A stretch of DNA of 64,000 nt from Gammaproteobacteria bacterium (GCA_028284465.1 JANQRR010000038.1:1-64000), one strand, 5' to 3'. Positions 18,125-27,683 are shown, counted from the first letter of the stretch. Notes: generated by a model from the sequence alone, not told the origin. A program made the numbers and translations.

Positions 18125-19471
18125 TTACTTCGATAGTAACGTAGTCATTTCGTTTGTCTCAGTTTCATCATCACTATCACTATCACTAAGGTACCCATCA
18201 CCAAGTTGAGGATGAAGTGATGATGTTGTCGATGTACTTGCTCTTACTCTTTGGCCAGTTTCAAGATCTGAAGATCTAGAGTTGTTGCCACCAAAAAAGC
18301 TGACTCTTTGATATGATTGATATGTTCGATATAAACTCATTGAAGCTTGATGTATTTTTTCAAATAGCTTAGGCGCAACAGTAAAAAGTAGAAAGGCAGT
18401 ATAAAAAAATGCAGTGTACGTGAATAATGCTGTCCCAGTCATGGAATAACCTAGCTGATCACTTTCAATTTCGTTAAGCCTTCCTTTTAATGCATGCTTA
18501 TTGAGTGTCACTAAGTTGTTATCATCTACCGTTTCAATATAATCATCAACGTCAACGTCTAAATTTAATTGATTAGCGATATGCCATAACATTCCTGTGG
18601 CTAGGGGTGTAACAGCAAAGTTAATCAGATTTATGGATCCTCTTAACCCCCGTATAGCATAATTGTACCATTTTTGGCGTCGTGTAAAAGTTGGAATGCT
18701 AAGTGGTCGTTTGAATATAAATTTAGTAATAGCGGGGAATGCATGAGCTGCAAAACCATTACCTACTCCAAGCATATTTGTTGAGAACTTCAGGTCTTGT
18801 TTAAATTGATGAATAGATGATGTGTACCAGTCTTTGTGAGCACTATCCCGAAAGAATATCAGGCCATACTGAAAAGGATAATATTGTAGTAGTCCGATAA
18901 TTGTTATAGTAAAACCAATAGTAACTATTGCTATGTTAATGACCGCTATTCTTTTACGACTTAAAGAACAGAGCCAAGTTCTTTTTTTATTTAAATTTGA
19001 CGTTGTAGTTCGTACTGAACTTAAGAGCACAGCACGATCATTTGGATCAAAGTTGCAATTCTTTACTTTTCTAACGACAGTCTTTAGGCCCTCTTCAGCT
19101 TGTAACAATTGAATCGATTGATCAGATGCATTAATTGTCTTGTTAACGTTTGATAGGGAAGTTTGTGTGAAATAAAGCATGTAGAAATAATGAGGTCGTT
19201 CTTTAAATTCTTCAGACATTATTATGTTACCACGTTTAAAAATTGGTGCCCATAATGATCTGTCACGAGCATACGGTTGAAAAAGCTTACAAACACCCAT
19301 CACTTGAGTAAGCTCGTTAATCGAAAGAAAACTAAGAATATGCAGTATGATTTCAACGGGTAATTTTTGAAAAAAAAGACTTTGATTTTGTGAGTTTATG
19401 CTAGCTGATGTTACAGATCCACTCACTGCAGTGGTATCAGTAGTCTTGTCTTTTCCTTTATATTTAGGCAT
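18125..19471 (-). CDS. F-box protein with membrane segments (paralogue A)
   Basis: An F-box fits residues 36-75 (LPVEIILHILSFLS ... VCKLFQPYARDRSLW). Three hydrophobic stretches follow: about 175-200, a weaker one near 285-305, and a strong one at about 350-380 (SMTGTALFTYTAFF). A Ser/Thr and acidic tail ends the protein. The C-terminal membrane segment and following helix match the gene at 19968-21515, so the two are paralogues. The start has GAGGAG 8 nt upstream. I infer a membrane-anchored substrate adaptor for host ubiquitin ligase; the membrane topology and export route are unknown. Confidence 0.8.
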   Translation of the reverse strand: MPKYKGKDKTTDTTAVSGSVTSASINSQNQSLFFQKLPVEIILHILSFLSINELTQVMGVCKLFQPYARDRSLWAPIFKRGNIIMSEEFKERPHYFYMLYFTQTSLSNVNKTINASDQSIQLLQAEEGLKTVVRKVKNCNFDPNDRAVLLSSVRTTTSNLNKKRTWLCSLSRKRIAVINIAIVTIGFTITIIGLLQYYPFQYGLIFFRDSAHKDWYTSSIHQFKQDLKFSTNMLGVGNGFAAHAFPAITKFIFKRPLSIPTFTRRQKWYNYAIRGLRGSINLINFAVTPLATGMLWHIANQLNLDVDVDDYIETVDDNNLVTLNKHALKGRLNEIESDQLGYSMTGTALFTYTAFFYTAFLLFTVAPKLFEKIHQASMSLYRTYQSYQRVSFFGGNNSRSSDLETGQRVRASTSTTSSLHPQLGDGYLSDSDSDDETETNEMTTLLSK

Positions 19472-19696
19472 ATTTTCATCTCCTCAATCTGCAAATAGTA
19501 ATAATTCTTATATTATTGAATAGTGATTATACAATATTTTTTATGGGATAAGTCTATTTTTGGCGTTTTTTTGTAACTGACGGATTTTTATGGTTTTCCA
19601 AGGCCAGTAAATGATAATAAACCTTAATTTTTTCTTAATAATTCATCTATATCATCGACTGCGAAATCAATAGGGACATTCCTGGGAGGTGACAAG

Positions 19697-19711
19697 ATGT
19701 TTGACGTGTGA
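19697..19711 (+). other. Five-codon mini-ORF with very strong ribosome-binding site
   Basis: GGGAGGTGACAAG precedes ATG TTT GAC GTG TGA. The ribosome-binding site is the strongest in the area, yet the reading frame stops at once. It lies 21 nt upstream of the lipoprotein gene and could be a leader peptide or chance. Confidence 0.3.
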
Positions 19712-19732
19712 TCAGAAAAGGTTTCTATAAAA

Positions 19733-19924
19733 ATGTTAAATACTATTATAAAAAGAGTGGTCCAAGTAACCGTATTATGCGGTTTATTAATTGTTAGCGG
19801 TTGTGTCGTAACTAGAATGCCTGGCAGAGAAGTGGTGCGTTGTCATCGTTGGTATGCACACGGTCGATGGCATCGACGTTGTGTTCATTCTCACAGACAC
19901 CGCAGAAGATGGCATCGCCATTGA
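19733..19924 (+). CDS. Small His/Arg-rich lipoprotein
   Basis: The 63-aa protein has a basic N-terminus, a hydrophobic stretch and a lipobox (VSGC, Cys at 23), so it should be lipid-modified and anchored in the envelope. The mature part is dominated by His, Arg and Trp (HRWYAHGRWHRR). Small histidine-rich lipoproteins may bind metal or anionic surfaces, but no function is known here. It lies between the two F-box paralogues and on the opposite strand to both. Confidence 0.65.
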   Translation: MLNTIIKRVVQVTVLCGLLIVSGCVVTRMPGREVVRCHRWYAHGRWHRRCVHSHRHRRRWHRH

Positions 19925-19967
19925 CGCCGTCATTGTTATGGTTTTTGGCGTCTCTATAATTAATACC

Positions 19968-21515
19968 TTATGACACGATACACATAGATCTTCTAGGCTG
20001 AGGAGTGGTGCTAGAGGGCAGTAAAGCAGTATCTTCAGTTGTTCTTGTTGCTGCTTCATTATTACTAGTTGAAGCGAAAGTAGAAGGCCCAGGTTCTACT
20101 ATTTCTATCTCTATATCAACGGTGGTATCAGCAAAATCTGAATCATGAGAGGCATTGTAGACTCGTGCTTCAACATCTATTTCAGAATTTCTATTTTCAT
20201 TACCGTTAAAAAAACTATGTCGGTTATTACTTTGGCTTGGTGTTTCTGTTGTATCAACAGCAGTAGTTGAAGTTAATGCTGGGCTTGCAGATGAACTGTG
20301 CATGTAGTTTGTATATGTATTATAGATTCCTTTGAATATTCGTGGCAAGAAACTTATCAACAAAAAGACTGCATAGGTTAAAAAAATCATTCCTGTCATT
20401 GAAAACTCAAGTTGATTCTGTTCGTATTCTTTGAGAGCATGCATTAAAGCATCTTCATTCAACCCAGTTTTGCCACGATAGTTACTCAAGCCAAGATCAG
20501 GACTGTTTTTTTGAGCAATAGCTAATAATGTTGGACCAGCAAATAGAGCTGCTGTATTGAAAATATATTTCCCACCGTTGGCAAGACGGATAGCTAATTT
20601 ATTTAAATGCTGCCCTAATGTAATTGAGGGAAAGTTTACAATCCTTACATTCATCAAAAGATCAAATGTAGATTTAAAAAGAAAAAGTAATGAGCCTCCA
20701 CCAGGTCCAAAGCAACGTGTAGCAATATCCAACATGAATTTATGTTTTAAAATGACGGGGCACATATTTGAGTTGGGGTCATTATCACAAGAATCTTCTA
20801 AATCTTCTTTATCAGGAAAGGAATATGGATAAAACGTTAACCCTGCCGAGATACCAATTACAGCAATAAACATAATTAACGTACATGCAAGAATATTATT
20901 ATATAATCTATTTTGCTGACAAAACATGTAAGTTTTTGTGTTGGCTATGCTTTTACGTAATTCTTTTGTGTCTTGTTTAAAAATTGTTGTATCGATTCTA
21001 AGAGGTTTGCCTGAGTCAGATAGGAATGGCATTTTGTTAAAGGAATTAACGTTTTTTTTCCACATTTGCAAAAGACTGGCTGTATTTTCCATAATAATTT
21101 TATGTTGTTTTGCAAGCTCAGATAGAGATATAGATTGTTGATGTCTTTGCTTGTTCAAATCATTATACTCATCTTTCAGTTTTTCCATTTTTTTCTGTTG
21201 CTCGTTTATTATAAGAAGTGATAGAGTTTGCAAGAGTTGTTTTCCTTCTACCTTAGCTAGTGGCTCAAGCCCAAACTGCCTTTTAATGATGGGTTTAAAT
21301 AGCTGACGATCAAATGCGAGGTTGTGAAAGTAACCACAAACAAGACGTAGTTGGTTAAGCTCTTCAAGATTTAAGTAACTAAAAATTTCCAATAGCAATT
21401 CATCGGGTAGGCTTAAAATGAGAGATTTCGGTTCTTTGTTAACTCTTTCTTTACCTTTGTCTCTTTTTCTATATTTTTTTTCATGTCTATGTTGATTACC
21501 GTTATTTATCATCAT
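19968..21515 (-). CDS. F-box protein with membrane segments (paralogue B)
   Basis: A basic N-terminus (HEKKYRKRDKGKER) leads to an F-box at about residues 35-75 (LPDELLLEIFSYLNLEELNQLRLVC). A coiled-coil-like region (about 90-150), a membrane span with following Cys-containing loop (about 200-250), and a strong C-terminal span (about 375-395, SMTGMIFLTYAVFLL) follow; the tail is Ser/Thr-rich. The last span and adjacent helix match paralogue A. The start is ambiguous: the best ribosome-binding site (GGAGATGAGG) aligns with an ATG at 21528 that opens only an 8-residue ORF, and the real frame begins at ATGATG 14 nt later. Confidence 0.78.
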   Translation of the reverse strand: MMINNGNQHRHEKKYRKRDKGKERVNKEPKSLILSLPDELLLEIFSYLNLEELNQLRLVCGYFHNLAFDRQLFKPIIKRQFGLEPLAKVEGKQLLQTLSLLIINEQQKKMEKLKDEYNDLNKQRHQQSISLSELAKQHKIIMENTASLLQMWKKNVNSFNKMPFLSDSGKPLRIDTTIFKQDTKELRKSIANTKTYMFCQQNRLYNNILACTLIMFIAVIGISAGLTFYPYSFPDKEDLEDSCDNDPNSNMCPVILKHKFMLDIATRCFGPGGGSLLFLFKSTFDLLMNVRIVNFPSITLGQHLNKLAIRLANGGKYIFNTAALFAGPTLLAIAQKNSPDLGLSNYRGKTGLNEDALMHALKEYEQNQLEFSMTGMIFLTYAVFLLISFLPRIFKGIYNTYTNYMHSSSASPALTSTTAVDTTETPSQSNNRHSFFNGNENRNSEIDVEARVYNASHDSDFADTTVDIEIEIVEPGPSTFASTSNNEAATRTTEDTALLPSSTTPQPRRSMCIVS

Positions 21516-21738
21516 GATTTATAATCATATCCTCATCTCCAAATTTATAAGTGTTAAAATAAATCATCCTTAAAGTTTCGAAAAATAATTGTACATGTTT
21601 TGCTCGGAGCTGTCAATATTTCAATCTATTTTTTTTGTAACCAATTGATTTTTAATGAATTCAGTATAATCTATGGATTATCATTAGTGAGTGGTTGTGT
21701 GATAGCGAGATTGTGGTGTTTAACACGTATTCCTATTA

Positions 21739-23112
21739 TTAACATTCAATGACATTAACCGCTAAGCCACCCAGCGAGGTTTCTTTGTAGATGGTTTTCA
21801 TATCTTTACCGGTTGCCAACATGGTCGCAATCACTTTATCCAAAGAAATATGATGAGAGCCATCGCCGAGCATTGCCAAGCGCATCGCATTCACTGCCTT
21901 AACTGCACCCATGGCATTGCGTTCAATACAAGGGATTTGCACTAAACCATTAACAGGATCACATGTCATGCCTAAGTGATGTTCCATCGCAATTTCAGCT
22001 GCATTTTCAATTTGCGCTAAACTACCACCGAGCACAGCTGTTAATGCTGCTGCTGCCATCGATGACGCAACTCCAACTTCACCTTGGCAACCAACTTCAG
22101 CCCCGGAAATGGATGCACCTTTTTTATAAAGAATCGCAATAGCGCCTGCCGTTAATAAAAATATCTCGGTATCTTTGCTGGTAACCTGCGGATAAAAGTT
22201 TTGATAGTAAGTTAAAACCGCAGGAATAACGCCGGCGGCGCCATTAGTTGGCGCAGTAACGACACGACCACCAGCCGCATTTTCTTCATTAACAGCCATC
22301 GCATACATGTTTAACCAATTCATCGCATCACTTTGCTTGTAAGTTTCAGGTTTACCTTTGATTTTAAGTTTGCGATACAACATTGGCGCACGTCGTTCGA
22401 CTTTAAGCCCACCTGGCAAAATGCCACTGTGCTCACAACCTTTTTGTACGCATTGACTCATAGTTTCTGCGATCGCTGCAATTTGTTGATGAACGTGTTT
22501 TTCCTCACGCCAAGTTTTTTCATTTGCTAACATTAATTCATGGATTGTTAAGTGATGTTGTTTGCATAATTGCAATAATTCTTTGGCAGTGGCAAAGGGA
22601 TAAGGCACTTCATTGTCTGTTGTTGGTGGATTATCAATGTCTTGTTCACTTAAAATAAAACCACCACCAATCGAAAAAAAGACTTTGCTAGCGAGCACGT
22701 TTTGTTGGTTATCATATGCAGTGAAACGCATGCCATTGCTGTGCTGCGGTAAAAATTCTTTAGTATTAAAAATTAAATCATGATCATAATTAAAATCGAT
22801 AGTATGTTGTTGCGGCATAGGTAGCTTCTGAGAAGTGATAATTGTTTGCATCCGTTCTGCTACCAGATCCGGATCAATGGATTCAGGTGCTTCACCTGTT
22901 AAACCCATAATAATAGCTTTATCGGTTCCATGGCCTCGACCAGTCAACGCTAAGGATCCATACAATGCTATTTCAATCCGCGTTAATTGTTGTAGTTTAC
23001 CAGTCTTCGCCAGCGATTTGATGAAAGTGAATGCGGCGCGCATTGGACCAACAGTGTGCGAACTTGATGGGCCAATTCCAATTGAGAACAAGTCAAACAC
23101 ACTGATGCTCAT
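21739..23112 (-). CDS. sdaA: L-serine dehydratase, iron-sulfur type, single chain
   Basis: The enzyme deaminates L-serine to pyruvate with a [4Fe-4S] cluster. The N-terminal domain starts [20 protein letters not shown], the family hallmark; the catalytic domain carries cysteines in [19 protein letters not shown] and the pair [15 protein letters not shown]. The length of about 457 aa fits the fused alpha/beta bacterial type. The ATG at 23112 follows AGAGGTGA by 7 nt and is preferred over an earlier start at 23139. Confidence 0.96.
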   Translation of the reverse strand: MSISVFDLFSIGIGPSSSHTVGPMRAAFTFIKSLAKTGKLQQLTRIEIALYGSLALTGRGHGTDKAIIMGLTGEAPESIDPDLVAERMQTIITSQKLPMPQQHTIDFNYDHDLIFNTKEFLPQHSNGMRFTAYDNQQNVLASKVFFSIGGGFILSEQDIDNPPTTDNEVPYPFATAKELLQLCKQHHLTIHELMLANEKTWREEKHVHQQIAAIAETMSQCVQKGCEHSGILPGGLKVERRAPMLYRKLKIKGKPETYKQSDAMNWLNMYAMAVNEENAAGGRVVTAPTNGAAGVIPAVLTYYQNFYPQVTSKDTEIFLLTAGAIAILYKKGASISGAEVGCQGEVGVASSMAAAALTAVLGGSLAQIENAAEIAMEHHLGMTCDPVNGLVQIPCIERNAMGAVKAVNAMRLAMLGDGSHHISLDKVIATMLATGKDMKTIYKETSLGGLAVNVIEC

Positions 23113-23297
23113 GTTTAAATCACCTCTAGTTATCGACAATTTTGCTAAATTGTAGTCAGATAGCAGATTATGTGCAAATATATCTGTTGGTTTCTTGTGT
23201 GAGATCAGGCAGAATAGAGGTCGAGCAACTAAAAGTAAAATTTTGGGAGTTCACTAAAGGCGGTTTTGCCGCCAAAGCTCGAAGAATTAACATGAAT

Positions 23298-23322
23298 CGT
23301 CACTACGCTCCTCGTAATGACG
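23298..23322. repeat. Dispersed palindromic repeat, variant copy
   Basis: CGTCACTACGCTCCTCGTAATGACG is a diverged copy of the arm CATTGCGAGGAG found at 15021 and 41594. It lies 25 nt upstream of the mip-like gene. A short hairpin GGCGG-TTTTG-CCGCC at 23259-23273 precedes it. Confidence 0.6.
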
Positions 23323-23347
23323 AAAATGTAGTTATTAAGGAGTTGTA

Positions 23348-24076
23348 ATGAAGAAGACAATTATTGCTGCGGCTTGCTTTGGGTTAGTCGCAACCCAGGC
23401 TTTTGCGGCGCCGACCTCAGCTAACCTGAATTCAAAAGCAGGCCGTTTAAGCTATACCTTGGGAATGGATATTGGTAAAAATTTCCGAAAACTTGGTGTC
23501 ACAATTGATCCCAATGCAGTTGCTCAAGGCATTCAGGATGGTTTATCTGGCAGCACACCAAAATTAACTAAACAACAAATGCAACAAACGATGGTAGGTT
23601 TTCAAAAAGAAATTCTTGCCAAACGTGCCGCTGCGTTTAAACAATTAGCGCAAACCAATGCACAAGCAGGGCAAAATTTTCTAGCACAAAACAAGCGTAA
23701 AGCAGGCGTTGTCGCTTTAGCCAATGGTTTGCAATATAAAGTTGTTACTCCAGGGACTGGCATGAAGCCAACTCTACAAGATGTTGTGACTGTCGAATAT
23801 GAAGGTAAAACTATTAATGGTAAAGTATTTGATAGCTCATACAAACGTGGCAAACCAGTTAGAATTAATGTTAAAGATGTTATTCCTGCATGGCGCCAAG
23901 CGTTACAAATGATGCGCAAAGGTGCTACTTGGATGGTATATGCACCACCAACATTAGCTTATGGTAAGCGTGGCATTGGTCCTATTGGTCCAAATCAAAC
24001 GTTAATTTTTAAAGTGCATTTGATTGATATCAATAAAGCACCAGCAAAAAATATTAAAAGTAACAGACCAAGCTAA
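23348..24076 (+). CDS. mip: Mip-like FKBP-type peptidyl-prolyl isomerase
   Basis: A Sec signal peptide (MKKTIIAAACFGLVATQAFA) is followed by a helical dimerisation region (about 25-120, with LSYTLGMDIGKNF as in Mip/FkpA proteins) and a C-terminal FKBP domain (about 125-230; TVEYEGKTINGKVFDSS, VIPAWRQALQMM, YGKRGIGP). It should act as a periplasmic or surface proline isomerase. In Legionella and Coxiella, Mip aids infection of phagocytes; this role here is inferred. The start has AAGGAG 7 nt upstream. Confidence 0.93.
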   Translation: MKKTIIAAACFGLVATQAFAAPTSANLNSKAGRLSYTLGMDIGKNFRKLGVTIDPNAVAQGIQDGLSGSTPKLTKQQMQQTMVGFQKEILAKRAAAFKQLAQTNAQAGQNFLAQNKRKAGVVALANGLQYKVVTPGTGMKPTLQDVVTVEYEGKTINGKVFDSSYKRGKPVRINVKDVIPAWRQALQMMRKGATWMVYAPPTLAYGKRGIGPIGPNQTLIFKVHLIDINKAPAKNIKSNRPS

Positions 24077-24091
24077 CAAATAAAGCTGTTA

Positions 24092-24112
24092 TCCCGCGGC
24101 CAAGCCGCGGGA
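24092..24112. repeat. GC-rich hairpin after the mip-like gene
   Basis: TCCCGCGGC-CAA-GCCGCGGGA is a perfect 9-bp stem with a 3-nt loop, 16 nt after the stop codon. There is no following T-run. It may act as a transcription barrier or belong to a repeat family of which only one copy is seen here. Confidence 0.6.
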
Positions 24113-24209
24113 GCCAGCCTTAAATCATTTCATCATCATATTTAATTCTAACATTTATGTTTAAATATCTTTATAATGACGGCCTTATTAGATTATTGCG
24201 GAGGATATC

Positions 24210-24794
24210 ATGACTTTTGAATTGCCAGCATTGCCTTATGAATTAAGTGGGCTTGAACCTCATATCTCTATGGAAACATTGGAATATCATTACGGCAAGC
24301 ATCACCAAGCTTATGTAAATAATCTTAACAAACTGGTACCCGATTCTGAATTTGCAAGTTCTTCTCTCGAAGAAATCATTAAACATGCCAAAGGTGGAAT
24401 TTTTAATAATGCCGCTCAGATCTGGAATCACACTTTCTATTGGCATTGCCTCGATCCTAATGGGGGTGGTGAACCCAAAGGCGAACTCGCGAAAACATTA
24501 ACAGATAGCTTTGGCTCGGTTGCTAGTTTTAAAGAACAATTCAGTAAAGCAGCAGCTACTACATTTGGTTCTGGTTGGGCTTGGTTAGTTAAAGATAAAA
24601 ATAACAAATTAGCCATTACTAGCACGAGTAATGCTGGCACTCCGATGACCGATGGCGATACGGCATTATTAACGTGTGATGTTTGGGAACATGCTTATTA
24701 CATTGATTATCGCAATGCGCGACCACAATACATTGAAGCATTTTGGAATATCGTGAATTGGGATTTTATTGCAAAGAATTTAGATGCAGCTTAA
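24210..24794 (+). CDS. sodB: Iron superoxide dismutase
   Basis: The 194-aa protein has the Fe/Mn-SOD metal ligands (His in HHQAYV region and in IWNHTFYW, plus DVWEHAYY). The Gln in NAAQIWNH and residues around WLV/DVWEHAYYIDYRN fit the iron-type enzymes. It is cytosolic and converts superoxide to hydrogen peroxide. GGAGG lies 7 nt before the start. It heads a same-strand group with glutaredoxin and peroxiredoxin. Confidence 0.96.
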   Translation: MTFELPALPYELSGLEPHISMETLEYHYGKHHQAYVNNLNKLVPDSEFASSSLEEIIKHAKGGIFNNAAQIWNHTFYWHCLDPNGGGEPKGELAKTLTDSFGSVASFKEQFSKAAATTFGSGWAWLVKDKNNKLAITSTSNAGTPMTDGDTALLTCDVWEHAYYIDYRNARPQYIEAFWNIVNWDFIAKNLDAA

Positions 24795-24836
24795 TTAATT
24801 GTAATTTAATAGACAGAAAGTTATAGAGAGGAGATT

Positions 24837-25148
24837 ATGGATACAATTAGTGTCATTAAACAACAGATAGAAAACAATCCCATTATTTTATATATGAAAG
24901 GCACGCCTGAATTTCCACAGTGTGGTTTTTCAGCGCGTGCTTGTCAAATTTTGAATGCTTGTGGAGCAAAATTTGCATATGTGAATATTTTGGAAAATCC
25001 AGACATTCGTCAGGAATTACCTAAATACGCAAATTGGCCTACTTTTCCACAGCTTTACGTAAAAGGTGAACTTATTGGTGGGTGTGATATCATCGTTGAA
25101 TCTTATGAACAAGGAACCTTGAAAGAGCTATTACAACAAGCCAGTTAA
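24837..25148 (+). CDS. grxD: Monothiol glutaredoxin, CGFS type
   Basis: The 103-aa protein has the CGFS active site (PQCGFSARA), the cis-proline segment TFPQLYV and the glutathione-binding GGCDI. This class carries and delivers [2Fe-2S] clusters, usually with BolA. It lies 42 nt after sodB and 36 nt before the peroxiredoxin gene. Confidence 0.95.
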   Translation: MDTISVIKQQIENNPIILYMKGTPEFPQCGFSARACQILNACGAKFAYVNILENPDIRQELPKYANWPTFPQLYVKGELIGGCDIIVESYEQGTLKELLQQAS

Positions 25149-25153
25149 ATTCA

Positions 25154-25174
25154 TTTTAATGATAATGATTAAGG
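25154..25174. promoter_or_regulatory. Possible Fur-type site upstream of the peroxiredoxin gene
   Basis: TTTTAATGATAATGATTAAGG contains the repeated NAT(A/T)AT-like hexamers of Fur boxes (AATGATAATGATT). It lies in the 36-nt gap before the peroxiredoxin gene and overlaps its ribosome-binding site. The match is by eye and the AT-rich background makes chance possible. Confidence 0.3.
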
Positions 25175-25184
25175 GGGAAATATT

Positions 25185-25790
25185 ATGTCAGTATTAGTTG
25201 GTCGCAAAGCGCCCGATTTTACTAAAGCTGCGGTTCGTGGTAACGGTGAAATTGCAGAGCAATATAATTTATTTGAAGAAAATAAAGGTAAATACATTGT
25301 TTTGTTTTTTTATCCATTAGATTTTACTTTCGTATGTCCATCAGAATTGATTGCGGTTGATCATCGCTTAGAAGAATTCAAAAAACGTAACACCGAAATA
25401 CTGGGTGTGTCTATCGATTCACAATTTACTCATGCTGCTTGGCGTAATACACCGGTTAAATCAGGCGGTATTGGTGAAGTCGGCTATCCATTAATCGCTG
25501 ATACCGATCACAGCGTTGCGCAATCATATGGCGTTGAACATCCTGAAGCGGGTGTGGCTTTCCGCGGCGCATTCATTATTGATAGAGATGGTATTGTACG
25601 TTCACAAATCGTTAACGATTTGCCTATTGGTCGTAACGTTGATGAAATTTTACGAGTGATTGATGCCATTCAATTCCATGAAGAGCATGGTGAAGTATGC
25701 CCTGCAGGTTGGAATAAAGGTGATAAAGGTATGAAACCGTCTACTTCAGGGGTTGCTGACTATTTATCAGGTAATGCAGATAAATTATAG
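25185..25790 (+). CDS. 2-Cys peroxiredoxin (AhpC/Prx1 type)
   Basis: The 201-aa enzyme reduces peroxides. The peroxidatic Cys lies in DFTFVCPSE and the resolving Cys in EVCPAGW, followed by the C-terminal YF-like tail region (VADYLSG), as in typical 2-Cys peroxiredoxins. No AhpF reductase is adjacent, so electrons may come from thioredoxin or another partner. GGGGG precedes the start. It forms an oxidative-stress group with sodB and grxD. Confidence 0.95.
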   Translation: MSVLVGRKAPDFTKAAVRGNGEIAEQYNLFEENKGKYIVLFFYPLDFTFVCPSELIAVDHRLEEFKKRNTEILGVSIDSQFTHAAWRNTPVKSGGIGEVGYPLIADTDHSVAQSYGVEHPEAGVAFRGAFIIDRDGIVRSQIVNDLPIGRNVDEILRVIDAIQFHEEHGEVCPAGWNKGDKGMKPSTSGVADYLSGNADKL

Positions 25791-25828
25791 TTGCATAAAA
25801 TAAATTTATATTAAGAAGATTAATAACA

Positions 25829-27130
25829 ATGAAATTATCAGGGAATGCATTGTTTTTACAAATAGTGTTATTGGTTGCAGGCTTGATCGGTGCTGTCGAT
25901 CCTATTTTAGCGGCTGATCGTGCGCAACCAACCCCTGAGCATGCTAAACAGAAATATGTCAATGCTAGCAAGCAACCGTATTGTCAACTTAGTCAAAGCG
26001 ATGTTGATAAATACCTTATTATTAATCGTAATACGGATGGCTTTTTAGATGTGCCACCATGCTATGCTGCACCGGGATTAAAGAAAATTAATCTAAGTGG
26101 CATTGCTAATTATGATAGTAAATATGCGAGCCATGGACGTAACAAAACCTCTTTTTACGGCACCGGCAGACGCGGTGAGCTTGCTATTAACGCTGCAGAT
26201 ATTTTTGCGGATGTTGCATTTTTCCGTTGGTTAGATGCCCACGTGGCACTTAACTATCACACTTTGCAAGATCGATTACCGGTACCATCAACCAATGAAT
26301 TTCTGACTGGGCCTGATGGCGCGCGTCGCGTTAATGTAGAAGAAGGGTTTTTTACAGTTGGTGATGTTACCCGTTTTCCTTTGTATGCACGCTTAGGTAA
26401 ACAATATGTATATTTCGGTGATTACATCATTCATCCGATCACTGAATCATTAACGCAATTATTAACGCAAAGTAATGATTGGTCAGCAACCGGAGGGCTT
26501 ATCACTGATCCGGGTTTTTATGCTGCGGGATACCTTGAAAGTGGTACTGCGCAACTTAATCAAGCGGGCATGGAGACTGACAATCGTGTTAATAATTATG
26601 GTGGGCAAATAGGTTTTCATAAAATTGATTATGGTTTAGGTTATAACGTTAATGTAGATTACATGCGTAATTTAGCACAAACGCAATATGTGCGCGGCGT
26701 GTTACGACAACGTAATGGAGTTGCAGGTTTTAGAAATGAAGTTGATGGCATTAATGTCAGTGCATCGATTAACGCTGGGCCATTTGATGGTAAAGTTGAT
26801 TATGTTACGTCACTAGAAGCGTTTAACCGTCGTGATGTCAGTTATCGTGGGCGTGGTGCTGAGCCATGGGCATTTGGCATTGAAGCCGGTTATGCTTTTT
26901 TAGCAGGGTTCCATCCGTCACGTTTGCGCGTTGGTTATCAAACATCAGGGCAAGCGTCAGGCTTATTTTTCCCACGTTATCGTTATTTAGCAGGTTATGA
27001 AATTAATTTACATAAACATATTGATGTTGGTGCAGAATTAATTTATCAACAAGATTTTTCCAAAGGTAGCGGCGGCAGCGGTCGTAATGCATTTATCGGA
27101 TCAATACGCGTACGTTGGGCGCTTGCTTAA
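25829..27130 (+). CDS. Outer-membrane beta-barrel protein, LbtU-like porin
   Basis: A signal sequence ending near ILAADRA is followed by a short Cys-containing region (QPYCQLSQ ... VPPCYAAPG) and then alternating amphipathic strands typical of a 16-18-strand barrel (INLSGIANYDSKY, LGYNVNVDYMRN, FDGKVDYVTSLEAFN, GSIRVRWALA). The layout resembles the LbtU/DUF3573 proteins of Legionella and Coxiella, in which LbtU takes up the siderophore legiobactin. Family assignment is by memory of pattern only; a general porin is possible. It ends 1 nt before the convergent folE. Confidence 0.7.
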   Translation: MKLSGNALFLQIVLLVAGLIGAVDPILAADRAQPTPEHAKQKYVNASKQPYCQLSQSDVDKYLIINRNTDGFLDVPPCYAAPGLKKINLSGIANYDSKYASHGRNKTSFYGTGRRGELAINAADIFADVAFFRWLDAHVALNYHTLQDRLPVPSTNEFLTGPDGARRVNVEEGFFTVGDVTRFPLYARLGKQYVYFGDYIIHPITESLTQLLTQSNDWSATGGLITDPGFYAAGYLESGTAQLNQAGMETDNRVNNYGGQIGFHKIDYGLGYNVNVDYMRNLAQTQYVRGVLRQRNGVAGFRNEVDGINVSASINAGPFDGKVDYVTSLEAFNRRDVSYRGRGAEPWAFGIEAGYAFLAGFHPSRLRVGYQTSGQASGLFFPRYRYLAGYEINLHKHIDVGAELIYQQDFSKGSGGSGRNAFIGSIRVRWALA

Positions 27131-27131
27131 A

Positions 27132-27683
27132 TCAATTATGTAACGCTAGCTTAAGGAATTCCGCGCGTGTGGTTGGGGAGTTACGAAATTCACCCAACAT
27201 CACTGATGTGCTCATCACAGAATTTTGTTTTTCAACGCCACGCATGCGCGTACATAAATGTTCGGCTTCGATGATCACCCCAACGCCAGCAGCATCTGTT
27301 ACTTCCTGTATGCATTCAGCGATCTGTTTGGTTAAACGTTCTTGTAATTGCAAACGGCGCGCAAATAGATCAACGATCCGCGGAATTTTAGAAAGCCCGA
27401 TCACTCTGCCGCGTGGCAAATACGCGGCATGACATTTGCCGATAAAAGGTAGTAAATGATGTTCGCATAAAGAATAGAGTTCAATGTTTTTTACCATAAC
27501 CATTTCATCAGTGTCAGATGTAAACGTAGCATCATTAATAATGTCTTCAAGGTTTTGATGATAACCTTGCGTTAAATAACGGATTGCTTTAGCTGCTCGT
27601 TTCGGTGTTGCTTGCAAACCTTCTCTTTTAGGATCTTCACCTATTTTGGTGAGTAGCTCAGTATATGATTTTTCTAATGACAT
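27132..27683 (-). CDS. folE: GTP cyclohydrolase I
   Basis: The enzyme converts GTP to dihydroneopterin triphosphate, the first step of folate synthesis. The 183-aa chain has the zinc-binding CEHHLLPF and the second Cys in [10 protein letters not shown], with the active-site segments [15 protein letters not shown] and [15 protein letters not shown] lies upstream of the start at 27683. It precedes the porin's end tail to tail. Confidence 0.96.
   Translation of the reverse strand: MSLEKSYTELLTKIGEDPKREGLQATPKRAAKAIRYLTQGYHQNLEDIINDATFTSDTDEMVMVKNIELYSLCEHHLLPFIGKCHAAYLPRGRVIGLSKIPRIVDLFARRLQLQERLTKQIAECIQEVTDAAGVGVIIEAEHLCTRMRGVEKQNSVMSTSVMLGEFRNSPTTRAEFLKLALHN

Noticed and set aside
19787-20059. 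A 90-aa minus-strand ORF overlapping the lipoprotein gene
   Set aside because: It is antisense to the lipobox gene and overlaps the F-box gene's end; composition follows from the opposite strands.
23142-23348. A 68-aa plus-strand ORF before the mip-like gene
   Set aside because: It runs through the palindromic repeat and hairpin region, has no ribosome-binding site and no protein-like pattern.
24092-24112. Classical terminator for the mip-like gene
   Set aside because: The stem is perfect but no T-run follows, so it is listed only as a hairpin.
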